DNA of 64,000 bases from Andrena cerasifolii (Eukaryota; Arthropoda; Insecta; Hymenoptera; Andrenidae): the NCBI RefSeq assembly GCF_050908995.1, contig NC_135125.1:11743011-11807010 (forward strand), in the 5' to 3' direction. A model generated the notes under the pieces. It was not told the origin of the DNA. It did no database searches and saw only the letters and a list, made by a program, of their open reading frames with translations. A program made the translations under genes and the position numbers. Within the stretch, counting starts at the first letter, position 1. The number at the start of each line of letters is the position of its first letter. Below are positions 1 to 10,537 of this stretch, in pieces.

Positions 1-2038
1 GAGCGAATACCCGTCCCCTGTTAAGATAAGACCACCGCCTTATACTAATCGTGTCCCTTCCTCCCGAAGATAGAGCGTTTTAGCCTCGGACCTCGTGCTC
101 GTTGGACCCTCGTTAAAACAAAACAGTGAGGAATAAGAGGAAGGACGACCGTTCCAAGTGCGAAAAGGCCGATTTACACGGCACTCTTTCGGGCCTTCTT
201 TCACGGCAATTATCCGTGAATCGATAAAGGATTTTCGGCCACGAACCAACAGCCGGCTGGACAGAGCGATCGAAATTTCACGATCCACGTATCCGCCTCG
301 TGGAAAGGCGCGTCTCGCTTATTACAGATACCTGTGTACTCCGCTGTCTTAAAACTCGTCGAGCTCGTAACTCCGTTTCATCTACTGACTTACGGAGACT
401 CGCTCTTATCTTCTTATTCGTCGATTTACGACCCCGTCCACACGAATTACCAGCGTGCCGTCCCAAGTCCCCGGGTTTCTACTGAAAACGAGCCAGTCGT
501 CAGTTACCCGATTTTCTGATTCCGAAAGGCTACTTCGCCGCTCCTGTGCAACAGGATCTCGCGATATAGCCTACGGCGATAAGCCGCGCGTAAATATTTG
601 ATTCGTCGAGCCATGTCCTCTGGATCAAGAGCCACTTGAAAAGCTCGCTTAGACTGTCCCCTGAATCCTCGCAATCACCACGGGAAAGCACTCTCAAACT
701 CCGCGGTAACTCCTTGGAATGTTGCGTTTCCTTAACCGAAGGCGTCGCATTGTCTTTTTAACGAGAAGATCCCCGAGAGATCTACCGTAGCTCCGCGCGC
801 ATGAGCTCGAGGAGCCGAGGGAAATAATTTGCCCGAAACCCGCGCACCACTCGATGTGGGCAAGAGGCAATCGTAGGAGGCCAAAGAGAATAATATTACA
901 GCGGGACGGGGCCGATAAGTAAGCCCGTCGCTCGTCGAGGGAAGGACAGATAAAAGGACGAGGAACGGACAAAGCGCGATTACCATTTGTCATGCCCGTA
1001 AACGATGCGATGGACAAGCCGTTATAAAGTATAAACGCTGAGCGCGGAGATTACGAGAGTCTGTCGCGGTGATAATGCGTTTCGCGCGACACGCGCGCCA
1101 AACGGCCGGGGAAGTGTCCGCGAAGATAGTCCCGAAGTACGGAAACTTATTATCAGATTCCTACGTTCGGCGTTGTTTCTGTATCCCTGACAGGGGACAC
1201 GTATAGTTCTCTTTCTCGACGATTGCCAGCTAAGTAAGTGGGAGTTTCGTACGGAGTTCTAAGCAAGCTTGCAGGGAAAAGTTCAGTCACTCCGGCGACG
1301 CGTTTCCCTTCGTTTCTTCCAGGATCGAAAGCTCGGAGGGAAGTTGTTCCTCTGGAAACGCCAGCGGATACCGATGGTGGATGGAGACGTTTAATTTGTG
1401 AACAGGCCCTCCTATCGGCCCGTTAACTCGCCTTATAAATTAGCTACAAGACCACGCGGTCAGATAAAGTAGTATACGCGTGCTTTCCACCTCGGAGCGC
1501 CGTTTCTTCGGCCAGGTAAATGTACACGAAATTAAGATATCCGCCGGCGAGGTCGCTAGACTAAATCGTTCCCATTTATATAAGAGGTTGCTCTCGGAGG
1601 GCTCGGCGACGATTTATGTCACCGCCTTCCAGCGCCTTACAAATTTCCTCCAGCTCGTGTGCCTTCGGATTTCGTCACTCCGGACGCACAAAAACATCGG
1701 GACACTCTATAAATTACATGGTGATTTACGGAGACCGTATTAAATACGAATTAGTCATTCGGACTTGAAAACACGTGTCGGAACTCCAGCAGGACGCGGG
1801 CTATCTGAGATCTAAGCTATGCTACTCGCTCTAGATCTTGGATTTTGCTACGCCCGCGCTGTGTTCGAGCCCAGTTATGCTACGTTCATGTTAAGTGTTC
1901 GTTATGGCAAGTCGCAAGTAAACTCGCGATAAGCCCGGCGATTACAGAGATTTCACTTATAAATAATTCGAAATTGCCATAAATTCTGGTTACGCTAGTC
2001 TAGCCCGAGGCCACACAAGATGTAGGTTTCGCAAAGTC
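1..2038. other. Non-coding stretch, no gene recognised
   Basis: CpG-rich, GC-balanced sequence with only short open frames that lack protein-family signatures, codon bias or matching frames on both sides of splice signals. Around 1815-1885 there are degenerate copies of the TATGCTA/CTAGAT/CCAGTTATG words that become a clean tandem repeat at 2039. Confidence 0.6.
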
Positions 2039-2102
2039 TATGCCATGCTAGATTCCAGTTATGTCGAGCCTACGCCTTGCTAGATCCCAGCTATGCCGAG
2101 TC
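2039..2102. repeat. Two-copy 32-bp tandem repeat
   Basis: Two adjacent 32-bp units (2039-2070 and 2071-2102) share the pattern TAYGCC-TGCTAGAT-CCAG-TATG-CGAG and differ at about seven positions. Weaker relatives lie at about 1815-1885 and 1995-2015. It is a small degenerate minisatellite with no coding content. Confidence 0.6.
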
Positions 2103-4285
2103 TAAAGTTACAAAAAATCAGACAGACCGATTGCATGGACATCTGAAAGCGGCAGCTAGCGGGTGTTTGGTAACTGGGGGCACGCGCGTGACGAGAAACG
2201 ATGGAAACAAGAATACCGGCTCGCGCCTGAAACGCTGAGGAGGTCAGAATGCAGAGCGGATTCGTCGACTCGCGACCCGTCGATGCATCAGCGTTCAGCC
2301 GCGATTCTGTCGCATTACGTAAGTAAACGGACCGCGGGAGAACGCGTCTTCTCGCCTCGGACCAGCCGGTAATCGAATCTAACTGCCCCGTCTCTTTCTC
2401 TCATCTACCGTTATTACGTGTCACCGAGTCGAGCCGCGCGTATCGCTGACAACGTAATCACTGCGATTTACCTTCGCCCGCTTTACTGATTTTCATCGAA
2501 GCCTCGTCGATTCGCGCCGATCGCTTCGAGGACGAGAGGAAATTCCATACGCTCGCGCCGAGTGGGTACTTAGCGCAAGTAATTACGGCGACACGGTCGA
2601 ACGTACCTTGCGCCAACCTTTCATCCACCTGGTCGATTCATGGAAAGGCTCCGCTGATAGAATTCTCGGACAGCAGTTTCGTTTGTGGAAGCTAACCGAC
2701 CGCGCTTGCGCTGCCTAGATCGGGGACCACAGAGGAGCGATCGTTCCAGCCTGCGCCCGAAAGCTTCCCGACGATCCAGATTCGCCGATCGACCGCGACA
2801 GCAATACCCCATTTAGCCGCTCCATCGTTGCTAATAAACCTCGATCCTATCAACCTGACGCGCTGGCTACCGACCCGCCGTGGATCGTGTTCGCCTCTGC
2901 ATCCGTAAAATGCTGTCGAGGACAATCCGTCACTCGGTCGACTCCGTCCGTTCGGGCTTCTTTCCATGGAGAACAAGCGGGACAACTCCGCGCCGGGATA
3001 CCGTAAAGTTTCGTCTTTATTACCAGGCGAGGGCAAGGGCCAGGGCGGATGCTCGGTGGGTTGGGGAGTGAGGTGGACAAGGAAGCGAGAGAGAGTGGGG
3101 GATGATTGATGCTGGCTGGTTATCGGGGACACGGACCGAAGAAGATAGCCGATCCACGGGTCTCATTACCGCGACACGAGATGCTCATATTATCGTCATT
3201 TTTATTAAACACCGCTCGTACGTTTTCGCTGGGCCACGGCGATAAAACCCCTCGCTGGAAAACGTTCGATGAAATATTAGTCGTGTTCGATCCCCGCTGG
3301 TCGCAGCATTTACCACCGGAGAAGGCTGGCTGTTGCGAAATCGAAGGCAACGCTCGGCGATTATCCTCCGCCGAGGCGCGAGTCTCGGGTATTCGACGGA
3401 ACCGATATACTTTTACGATGTTTCGTGGAACCGCCCGGCAGCCGGTGGAGCGTTTGGGAATAAAAGGGAAGGCGAGAGATTCGCGGAGAGTTCCGAGCGG
3501 CCAACTGGCGAAACGAAATTGTCGAAATAATCGTAATCAGGGATAAAACCGGGCGACCGCTAATGGACGTTTAGGTGTATGCTAAGCTGGCTCTCGAATG
3601 GAAAAGCTGCGCGGATGGCCACGCTCGCTTGCCCCGTAATAATTGACTCGGCAATGCGTATAAACCGCAACATGGCCGACGGACGGATAATTAAGTAACA
3701 ATTAGGCTCGAGGTGGAGGAGCCCGGAGCCCAGGAAAGAAGATAAAACCGTGAACGAGTGGCATATGGCGGGCTTTTATGCCGCGCGGTGTTCGTGCTGC
3801 GCGCAAACCTGCGGGGCCGAAAAGCCTCCGCTCGAAATTGACGATTCATTCGGGATGCTTGACTTCTGTCATGCCGACCACTCGACCCTCTCCTTCCATC
3901 CGGCTCTGTCTCTCTCCCTTTCTCTGTTTTCTGTCATCGCTGTCAGGCCACCGAGTCTCCCCCATATTTTTTTCATTATTCGTTGCTCGCGTGGCCGTTC
4001 GGCCGCGAAAACACGGCACCACAGCCCGTAACCGCAACTTCCTCGATCCTGCTGCCTTTCCATCGGTCTAATGCCTCTCATTGGTGTTCCAACGATGCGT
4101 GATCGCCGTGCACTAACGACGCTAAAAGTTAAAAGGATTCATCGACGGCTCTTGGAGGAACGGTGATGATCGGTATCGGAGGAGGGCTGGGATCGCTGCT
4201 TGGAAATGCGCGCGCTATAATTGCCGGAGGGATCATTATGAAGTCTCCAATTTCCACGGGTCGAGAGCGGTGCAGGAGCGCGGCA
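2103..4285. other. Non-coding stretch, no gene recognised
   Basis: The open frames here are short and low in information. A pyrimidine-rich tract (CT and CTCT runs) lies at about 3890-3950. No RNA gene, repeat unit or transposon end was found. Confidence 0.55.
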
Positions 4286-5016
4286 CACAGTGGACCGGAT
4301 TTCAAATTTGGCGCCTTCTTTAGGTCTTTATTTTAAGATATAGGAAAAAATTATTCCTTTCTAATGATGTATAATTTAATATTTTTTACATTTAGTTATT
4401 TATTTTTCAATTTTTTTAACTTATTTGTGATAGTAAAAAAAATAATTCTGTTTATTTGGTACCTCGAATAATAAATGAATGCAGCAAAATATCGTTTTGT
4501 TTAAATTAAAGACCAATTTTTTACGCTAAACATCATTTTCTATTAGTAATTAATGTAATTGATATTAAAAGAAAATTAAACCACTAAATCCTGAAGCTGC
4601 AGAGCTGATACTGAAATAAAATCAAGAAACTCAACTATCAGCCTGTTACTTACAACACGAAATGGTAAGATTAGTCAAATTGCTTTTTATGTTTAATAGT
4701 ACCTATTGAGAGTTTTGGTTGCATTCAGTTATTATTCGACTTCTGCTTATAACTTGGAAGCGAAAAGTTTCCCGAACATTCCATTTAAACTACTGAAAAG
4801 GGCATTAAATAAGGTACCAAATAAACAGAATTAATTTTTTTCTATCACAAATAAGTTAAAATAATTGAAAAATAAATAAATAAATAAATGTAAAAAATAT
4901 TAAGTTATACATCATTAGCGAGGAATAATTTTTTCCTATTCTTTCGCGCAAATTTTATTCCGATATCTTATAAAAAAGACCCAAAATGCGCGAAATTTTA
5001 AATCCGGCCCACTGTG
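4286..5016. mobile_element. Non-autonomous Transib-like transposon 1
   Basis: A 731-bp AT-rich island bounded by inverted ends CACAGTGGACCGGATTT (left) and CACAGTGGGCCGGATTT (right, read inward). It is flanked by a perfect 5-bp duplication CGGCA at 4281-4285 and 5017-5021. The inverted arms are long: TTTATTTGGTACC at about 4451 matches GGTACCAAATAAA at about 4813, so most of the element could fold on itself. CACWRTG-type ends with 5-bp GC-rich target duplications are the established signature of the Transib superfamily, so assignment is by ends only. No transposase frame remains. CACTA/EnSpm elements also start with CAC but make 2-4 bp duplications, and hAT elements make 8 bp. Confidence 0.8.
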
Positions 5017-5880
5017 CGGCAGTATCGTGCGAAGCGTTCGATTGAAATTTCGCAGATTCACTTTCGGACGAGGTTTTCCGATAATTCAATATAATAGGAA
5101 CGCCGGCGGGCGGGCAGGCGCGCGCATGGTAATTGGTGTTAACGAACACGCTCTGTCATTCACGACAGCGAAAATGACTGCGGCCGAGTGGAGTGTTTCC
5201 GGCTCACCGGCCAACTTCCGCGGCAGAACAATGAGAGCGCTTAACGCACCGGCGAAAGTCGTTAGTCAGTGTTATATTCCGCGCTCGGTATGCGCGGCGT
5301 GCCGGTCAAATGCGTTAATCTAATTTTCTGGGCGTTGATTAACGCAGCTCGATGAACATGGCCGACCCTGGACACGCGGATGAACGATCCGGCAAATGAA
5401 AACGCAGGCTTTCCATTTTCGAACGGCGTGCACGTTGACTCCGACGCCTTTTCCATTAGCGTTTCGTTTCCCTCCGTCGTACCATTCTGAAGGTAAACGG
5501 TACGGGGGCCCAATTGAAGCGCGTTAATCAGGATTTTCTGGGAAACGATCGATCGACAAACGGTAACGAGAAAGTTCTCGCCTGCCGCCACCGTTACCCT
5601 ACCATCTGCTGTGACGCTCGCTAGGTTTCCCGAATCATCCTGGCGGCGTGGAATTTATAAGGTGCGAGTAGCCATTCACCGGCTTCGTTTACACACTCGT
5701 CGAGCGCCACGGGGGTGCCGGATTCCTTTTAGGCTTTTACATCCTCCTTACGGCCATCCACAGAGCGGATCGTGAACAAATTGGCGCTACCGAAAAGCCT
5801 TCTTTCCTGCGGACAGCGTGGCGCGCGATCAAAAAAGTCGCCGGCGAGTCCTCGTGGTGACGGAATCCAGGCTTAAGGTG
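5017..5880. other. Non-coding stretch with a short repeated motif
   Basis: No gene recognised. A short motif, GCGTTAATC followed by ATTTTCTGGG, occurs twice (about 5311 and 5521), about 210 bp apart. It could be a local duplication or paired binding sites. Confidence 0.5.
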
Positions 5881-7050
5881 TGCGCACACATATCCGTTCC
5901 ATGTCGGTTCCGTATCCGTTCCGTGTCCGTGCGGTGTCCTTAATTTCACTGACAACTGTGTAGGAGGCCTGCTCCGGCTCGGTCAGTCCCAATTTAGCCG
6001 TTTCTGCAAGCCTGCTGTACAGTTCTTTCAGTCGGTAGGTGACAAAAGTATTCGTACACCCGTCAAAACAGAATAACATTTTTAAAATTGGTCCAACCGA
6101 CGTGATTTTTTTTTTTGAAGATAGAAGTACTAGGTTCCTAAGTAGGTGGCGTATTTCGTCGTTTTGAAAAAAATCGCAATTGGTCGGAATAGTGAAGAAA
6201 ATAACGACGGTCGTTTTTCCACTTTTTTCTGTATTCTAATGAAAATTTAAAAATCCTTTAAGCAGGTAGGTTTAAGTAAGTTTTACTCCAATGCTGGTAT
6301 ATAGTAAAACATCTGGTTTCCTGTAAATGGATGTTGTCCTCGACATCAGCAATCCACTGCTAATTATTAATGTAAAAGTACATTTTAATTTATACGAAAC
6401 GCACATCCAGCTCCCTAAAACCCAGCACTCATGCATCGGAGCATACCCTATACCTTACCGCGCAAAATTCAAATACAAAATCCTTTTCATTACAATCATT
6501 AATAACGATCAGAATTATATCACGTTTGGTATAATTTTCATTGCGAAAACTCCAGCAATCCATTGGTGGTATTTGTATGGAGATCTAATATTAATTATAG
6601 AAATTCCCATTTTCATTACTGAGTGGCCTATTGCCGTCCTTGTCTTTATGACTCTAGGGTCTAGGACCCCCGAAGCGCGTGGTGCGAGAGCTTCGACCCG
6701 AGAACCTTTCGCGGTCAGAGAAAAGGTCGTCCCTTTCAGCTTTCCGTGATTTCAGGACTCCGTCAGTCCAAATGCCCAAATATCGTTGGCAACCAAATTT
6801 TAGTTTCACTGAACGGATAGGGGTTCTGTACTGACATCTGCTGACAGCCCTGATATGGACAAGTGTGCGCTGCTCCATTGTAAATCACGCAAACGATATT
6901 TTTTAACACTGATCCTCACGGCCCGGAACTGACGGGTACGGATAGACCGTCGAATTTCACGGAGCTGACAAGTGTGCTGCTCCATTCCAAAACAAGCAAC
7001 CGATACCTTTTACGACCACGTAACTGACACGGAACGGATATGTGTGCGCA
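5881..7050. mobile_element. DNA transposon remnant with TGCGCACACA inverted ends
   Basis: The left end TGCGCACACATATCCGTTCC at 5881 recurs inverted at 7031-7050 (right end, read inward). Inside the ends, CCGTTCC, CCGTGTC and CCGTATCC words repeat. The right half carries two diverged copies of a ~45-bp segment (about 6859-6905 and 6968-7015) containing CAAGTGTG and TGCTCCATT. No transposase-like frame is convincing. The open frame at 6327-6749 is AT-rich with no recognisable domain. The superfamily is uncertain. Flanks GGCTTAAG and GGCCTTTAG are only loosely similar, so no target duplication is claimed. Confidence 0.6.
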
Positions 7051-9621
7051 GGCCTTTAGAGAGATCGTGAAAGGAGCCGCGGGCGGTAGGCTGAACGTAG
7101 ATGGAGGAGGGAAAAAAAAAACAATGTCCCCGAAAATTGGACGAAATTAGTGAAAATCCTCGTGGTTATATAGAAGCTGTCCGGGGTCAGGATCCAATTA
7201 TACGTGGCTCCATTCACGTGGATCTTTCGTGGCTGCCCTCTGGCCAGGTCCTCTCTCGAAATCTCTTTTTAATGGACGTGGGTCGACCTGCTCCTCGATT
7301 CTACGTCCCCCCCCCCCCTCGCCGTGGCCGGGAACACTGCGTCACATCCGGCACGATTTACGAGGAAATTAAAAAATGTTACACGCCCGACGCGACACTT
7401 AACATCGATTCGTCTGCTTCGACGCGGAGCAGAGCGATAAGGGGGTGCGCCGATCTCGTGCGGTCGAGTCGACGTTCGAGCAGAGTTTCGCACGGAGATC
7501 GCGAGCATTACCACCGGCAGAGTTTCAGAATGTATGGCTCACTGGAAGGTAGGAAAAACGAGGGAGTCCATTAGCGGTTGGTTATCGAGGAGAATACATA
7601 TGTCGAGTGGAAAAGTCTCGGCGGTGAAACGGCGCGTTTAAAAAACGATTTGCGGTCCCGTGGGCCTGTGATTTTCGTCGATAAATTAACGGGGGCCGCT
7701 GTCGGGCTCGCCGGTGATTACCGCGGATTTCAGTGCGCTCGGCACTTTACCAATTTTCTCGATTACCGGCATGAAAAGCCTCTTAAGCGACCGCCCATCG
7801 GACTAACCGGATGGTTCGGACCTCGTCCCGGGACCCCTGCCGAATTATCCAGGCCGATCGGCCTCGATTTTCCTCACCTCGCCCGGTGATGTCTCGGGAA
7901 CAACAGTAATTTCGGTGACGAAACACCTACAAGCACGTTTACGACCAAGTCTCACCGAGCCATCGATCGTCTCCAGCAGGTGTAGCTCGCTTGACAGAGG
8001 GACGAGGAAGGAATGCCATAATGGCCTCCCTATTACCACGATTACCTTCCCTTCTTTGGAGGCTAGAGATTGGAACAATGTACGAGACCTTACGTAAACG
8101 ATGTTCACGGTTACACAGGCTTTGAGCTTGCTCTAAGAACGAGGAAGGAAATGGCAGCGCGTGGATAAGAGACTGCAAGAGAAAGCGGCACGACAAATCC
8201 CTGAAGATCGAATTAACCGTGCGCAATTACGAGTAACAAATCCGTGGCGGGCGTTAATGAGCGTCACCGGAAACGCGCGTACACGGGGAGGAGGGGTGGG
8301 AAGGGTGGAGAGAGAACGGCACCTCCTGCTCCTCCTGCCGCCGGTTCACGCAGCTTCCGGTTCGCTTGGGGGCTCACCACGAAGGGGACAGAATGCACCG
8401 GTGGTGTACCGCGATAAAATCGTCTAATTGTTTCGCTAAGCGTATGTGAATGTCCAACACGCGCGCGCTCGCTCACGCAGCGTCGTTTCGTGCGGCACGT
8501 ACAACGTATTTTTCTCGTACTTCTTTTCCATTTTTTCTACCACCCCCTACCCCCTGTCGTCCCCTCCAGCGTCGCAACAAAGGAGTCGCGCAGCGCTGTC
8601 ACGCGCTGAGCAATCGCGCGACCAACGCGAAAATGCAAATCCGCGAGGGAGCGAGCGAGAAATCGCCGGTTTCCGCGGCGAAGGAACGCCGCGGATCGAA
8701 TTAGTTCGCTCCGTGGACCGTAGTATGTATGTATCGCAATTACCGCAACTATGTAACGCCAGATAAGCTACTTTTCACGGTAACGCAGTGCCACCGCTTA
8801 CAAAACGCGAGCACCCTTAATGAAGATAATTCCGCGAATATATTTCCCATTACGTTCCATACGACTGTGTATAGGTGTGCGTATGTACGTATAGATTGCG
8901 TGCGATATCAGATCGGAACAGCTGCTTGGTGTGTGGTGCGCTGCGTGATGCGTCTGTACGTATATGCGAACTCAGAAGTAAAACGTTTCCCGAGGCGGTT
9001 CGACGTTGATCGCGGCGATGAGCGAAACGCTTCTTTTGCAAATCGCCGGATAGCTACGAGGCAGAGGATCGCCGGGTTAATTACGCTAAATCGGACGTCG
9101 TTAATCAAGAGGCGTTGCGGCTGCTCCTGTTCGAGGAAAATAATAACGATATGTAATGGGAACAGCCAGCGCGGTGTGAAGTTCGGGGTAATAATCGGAA
9201 TCGCACGGGGAAACTTCACTCGCGGCAGCGATACACCGCGTGATTTCCAAGGGGGATAGATCGGGGAGAGGATGGCGAAGGAGGGAAGACCATGGGCGAG
9301 AGGCAGAAGGGCTACGAACGTAATTAGAAGTTGTACCTCCTTCGTGGCCACGATAAGCCACGGTCATTATTTCCGTGTTTAGATAGTCGAGCGGACGGAC
9401 GTTGCTCGTGGGATCAGTGCGCCAGTCCAGGGGACGCGAAGCACACCCACCGTCGTGTTCCAAGCTGGCTTCGTTAAAAAACACCACTGTTGAACACCGA
9501 TTCCTTAAGTCGCGACGGTCATAACAGTTGGGAGAGACCTTCGAGGCTGACGGATCATTTCTGTGCGTCGAGGAACGCGTGCTTTCATAGCATTCTAGGG
9601 AATCGGTGGCCTCGCGACTGA
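7051..9621. other. Non-coding stretch with a C12 homopolymer
   Basis: No gene recognised. A run of 12 C sits at 7307-7318. TATG/TACG-rich words cluster at about 8720-8960. Open frames up to 176 codons (8729-9259) look like chance frames in CpG-rich DNA. They carry no domain, and the opposite strand is open too. Confidence 0.5.
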
Positions 9622-10537
9622 TAGGGTAATTCCGGGTGAGATTGGCTTTGCGGGTGAGATGGCTCGATTACATTTATGTTCCAGAACATTGCGATTTTCA
9701 GTTGTTTTTAGTGGTAGACTGCGCGTCGCTCACACGCCGCATTAATCGTGCTTTCTGTTTGCTTTCAACTGTGAAATCAGGTAAGTTATTTGTAATGTAA
9801 AAATTGACTATTCTCGAAGATTTTCTACGTGTTCTTTAAATGATTATTTACTGACATTTTGCGAAAAAGTAATGACTTCTTTTTAATGCAGTGCGTTAAT
9901 ATAATGTTCAGGGGTTATATTTACGTTCTTATGATGAGATATTGTCGTAGCATTATTGAAAAAACAAGCGACTCAGCGCTTCTCGACTCTCGGGTTAATT
10001 GGCCCATCATAAAATCATGCATGATAGCTACTTAGTAAATGTTTTTGTAGAATAAGCCAACGGAGTACAAACGAAGATATAAACAGCTTAGGAAGTTGTG
10101 GACAAACGAGGCTTTGTTGAAGGCCGTAGAAACAGTCCAAAGTGGCAAAATGGGTGGGTTGATGACCGGATTTGCTGTATGAGCTGTGAAAAATGGTTTC
10201 ACGAAGAATGCTAAAAATTTGTGAACTTATGCAATAAGTGTGAAAAATTTCTGTGCAAGAAAAAGAAATAATTTTTTGTCTTATTAACCTCATAACATGT
10301 ATTTTTCATATGGGTCATCTCACCCGAACAATCCGGATGAGATGGCCTTTCGCATAGACTGCAATTTTATTTTATTTTTTTTAAATGTATGATTATTTTT
10401 TTAATTCAATTTTATATTATTTATTTAAATGTATTTCCCCTTGCAAATATATTTTTGTCCTTTATAAAACTACTAAATTCACGGTGTACTGATTGTTTAA
10501 AAAAAAGTGGGCCATCTCTCCCCTACCACTTACCCTA
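9622..10537 (+). mobile_element. Internally deleted pogo-like (CENP-B-type) transposon
   Basis: An AT-rich island with ends TAGGGTAATTCCGGG (9622) and, inverted, TAGGGTAAGTGGTAG (to 10537). Each end begins with TA, as expected for TA target duplication, and subterminal GTGAGAT words occur on both sides. Inside, two diagnostic pieces of a pogo/tigger transposase sit almost next to each other (10072-10155 and 10143-10257). The long DDE catalytic region that should separate them is absent, so this is a short derivative mobilised, if at all, by a transposase made elsewhere. Confidence 0.75.
10054..10260 (+). pseudogene. Pogo-like transposase remnant: HTH start fused out of frame to zinc-finger end
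   Basis: From 10072 the frame reads RRYKQLRKLWTNEALLKAVE and continues to a Gly-Lys-Met-Gly. This matches the pipsqueak-type helix-turn-helix that opens pogo/tigger transposases (W-T-x-E-A-L-x-x-A-V pattern). At about 10143 the meaningful frame shifts, and WVDDRICCMSCEKWFHEEC appears, followed after a stop (TAA) by C-N-K-C and a lysine-rich end. This C-x2-C, W-x-H-x3-C, C-x2-C layout is the PHD-like finger found at the C-terminus of many insect pogo-type transposases. Known full-length proteins have several hundred residues of DDE domain between these parts. Here they are joined, so the piece cannot make transposase. The evidence is motif recognition only. Confidence 0.7.

Noticed and set aside
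6327..6749. 140-codon open frame inside the TGCGCACACA element
   Set aside because: AT-rich, isoleucine-rich translation without transposase motifs. The last third enters GC-rich sequence, so the frame is probably chance.
8729..9259. 176-codon plus-strand frame
   Set aside because: Opposed by equally long minus-strand frames, with no domain and no neighbouring exon with matching splice phase.
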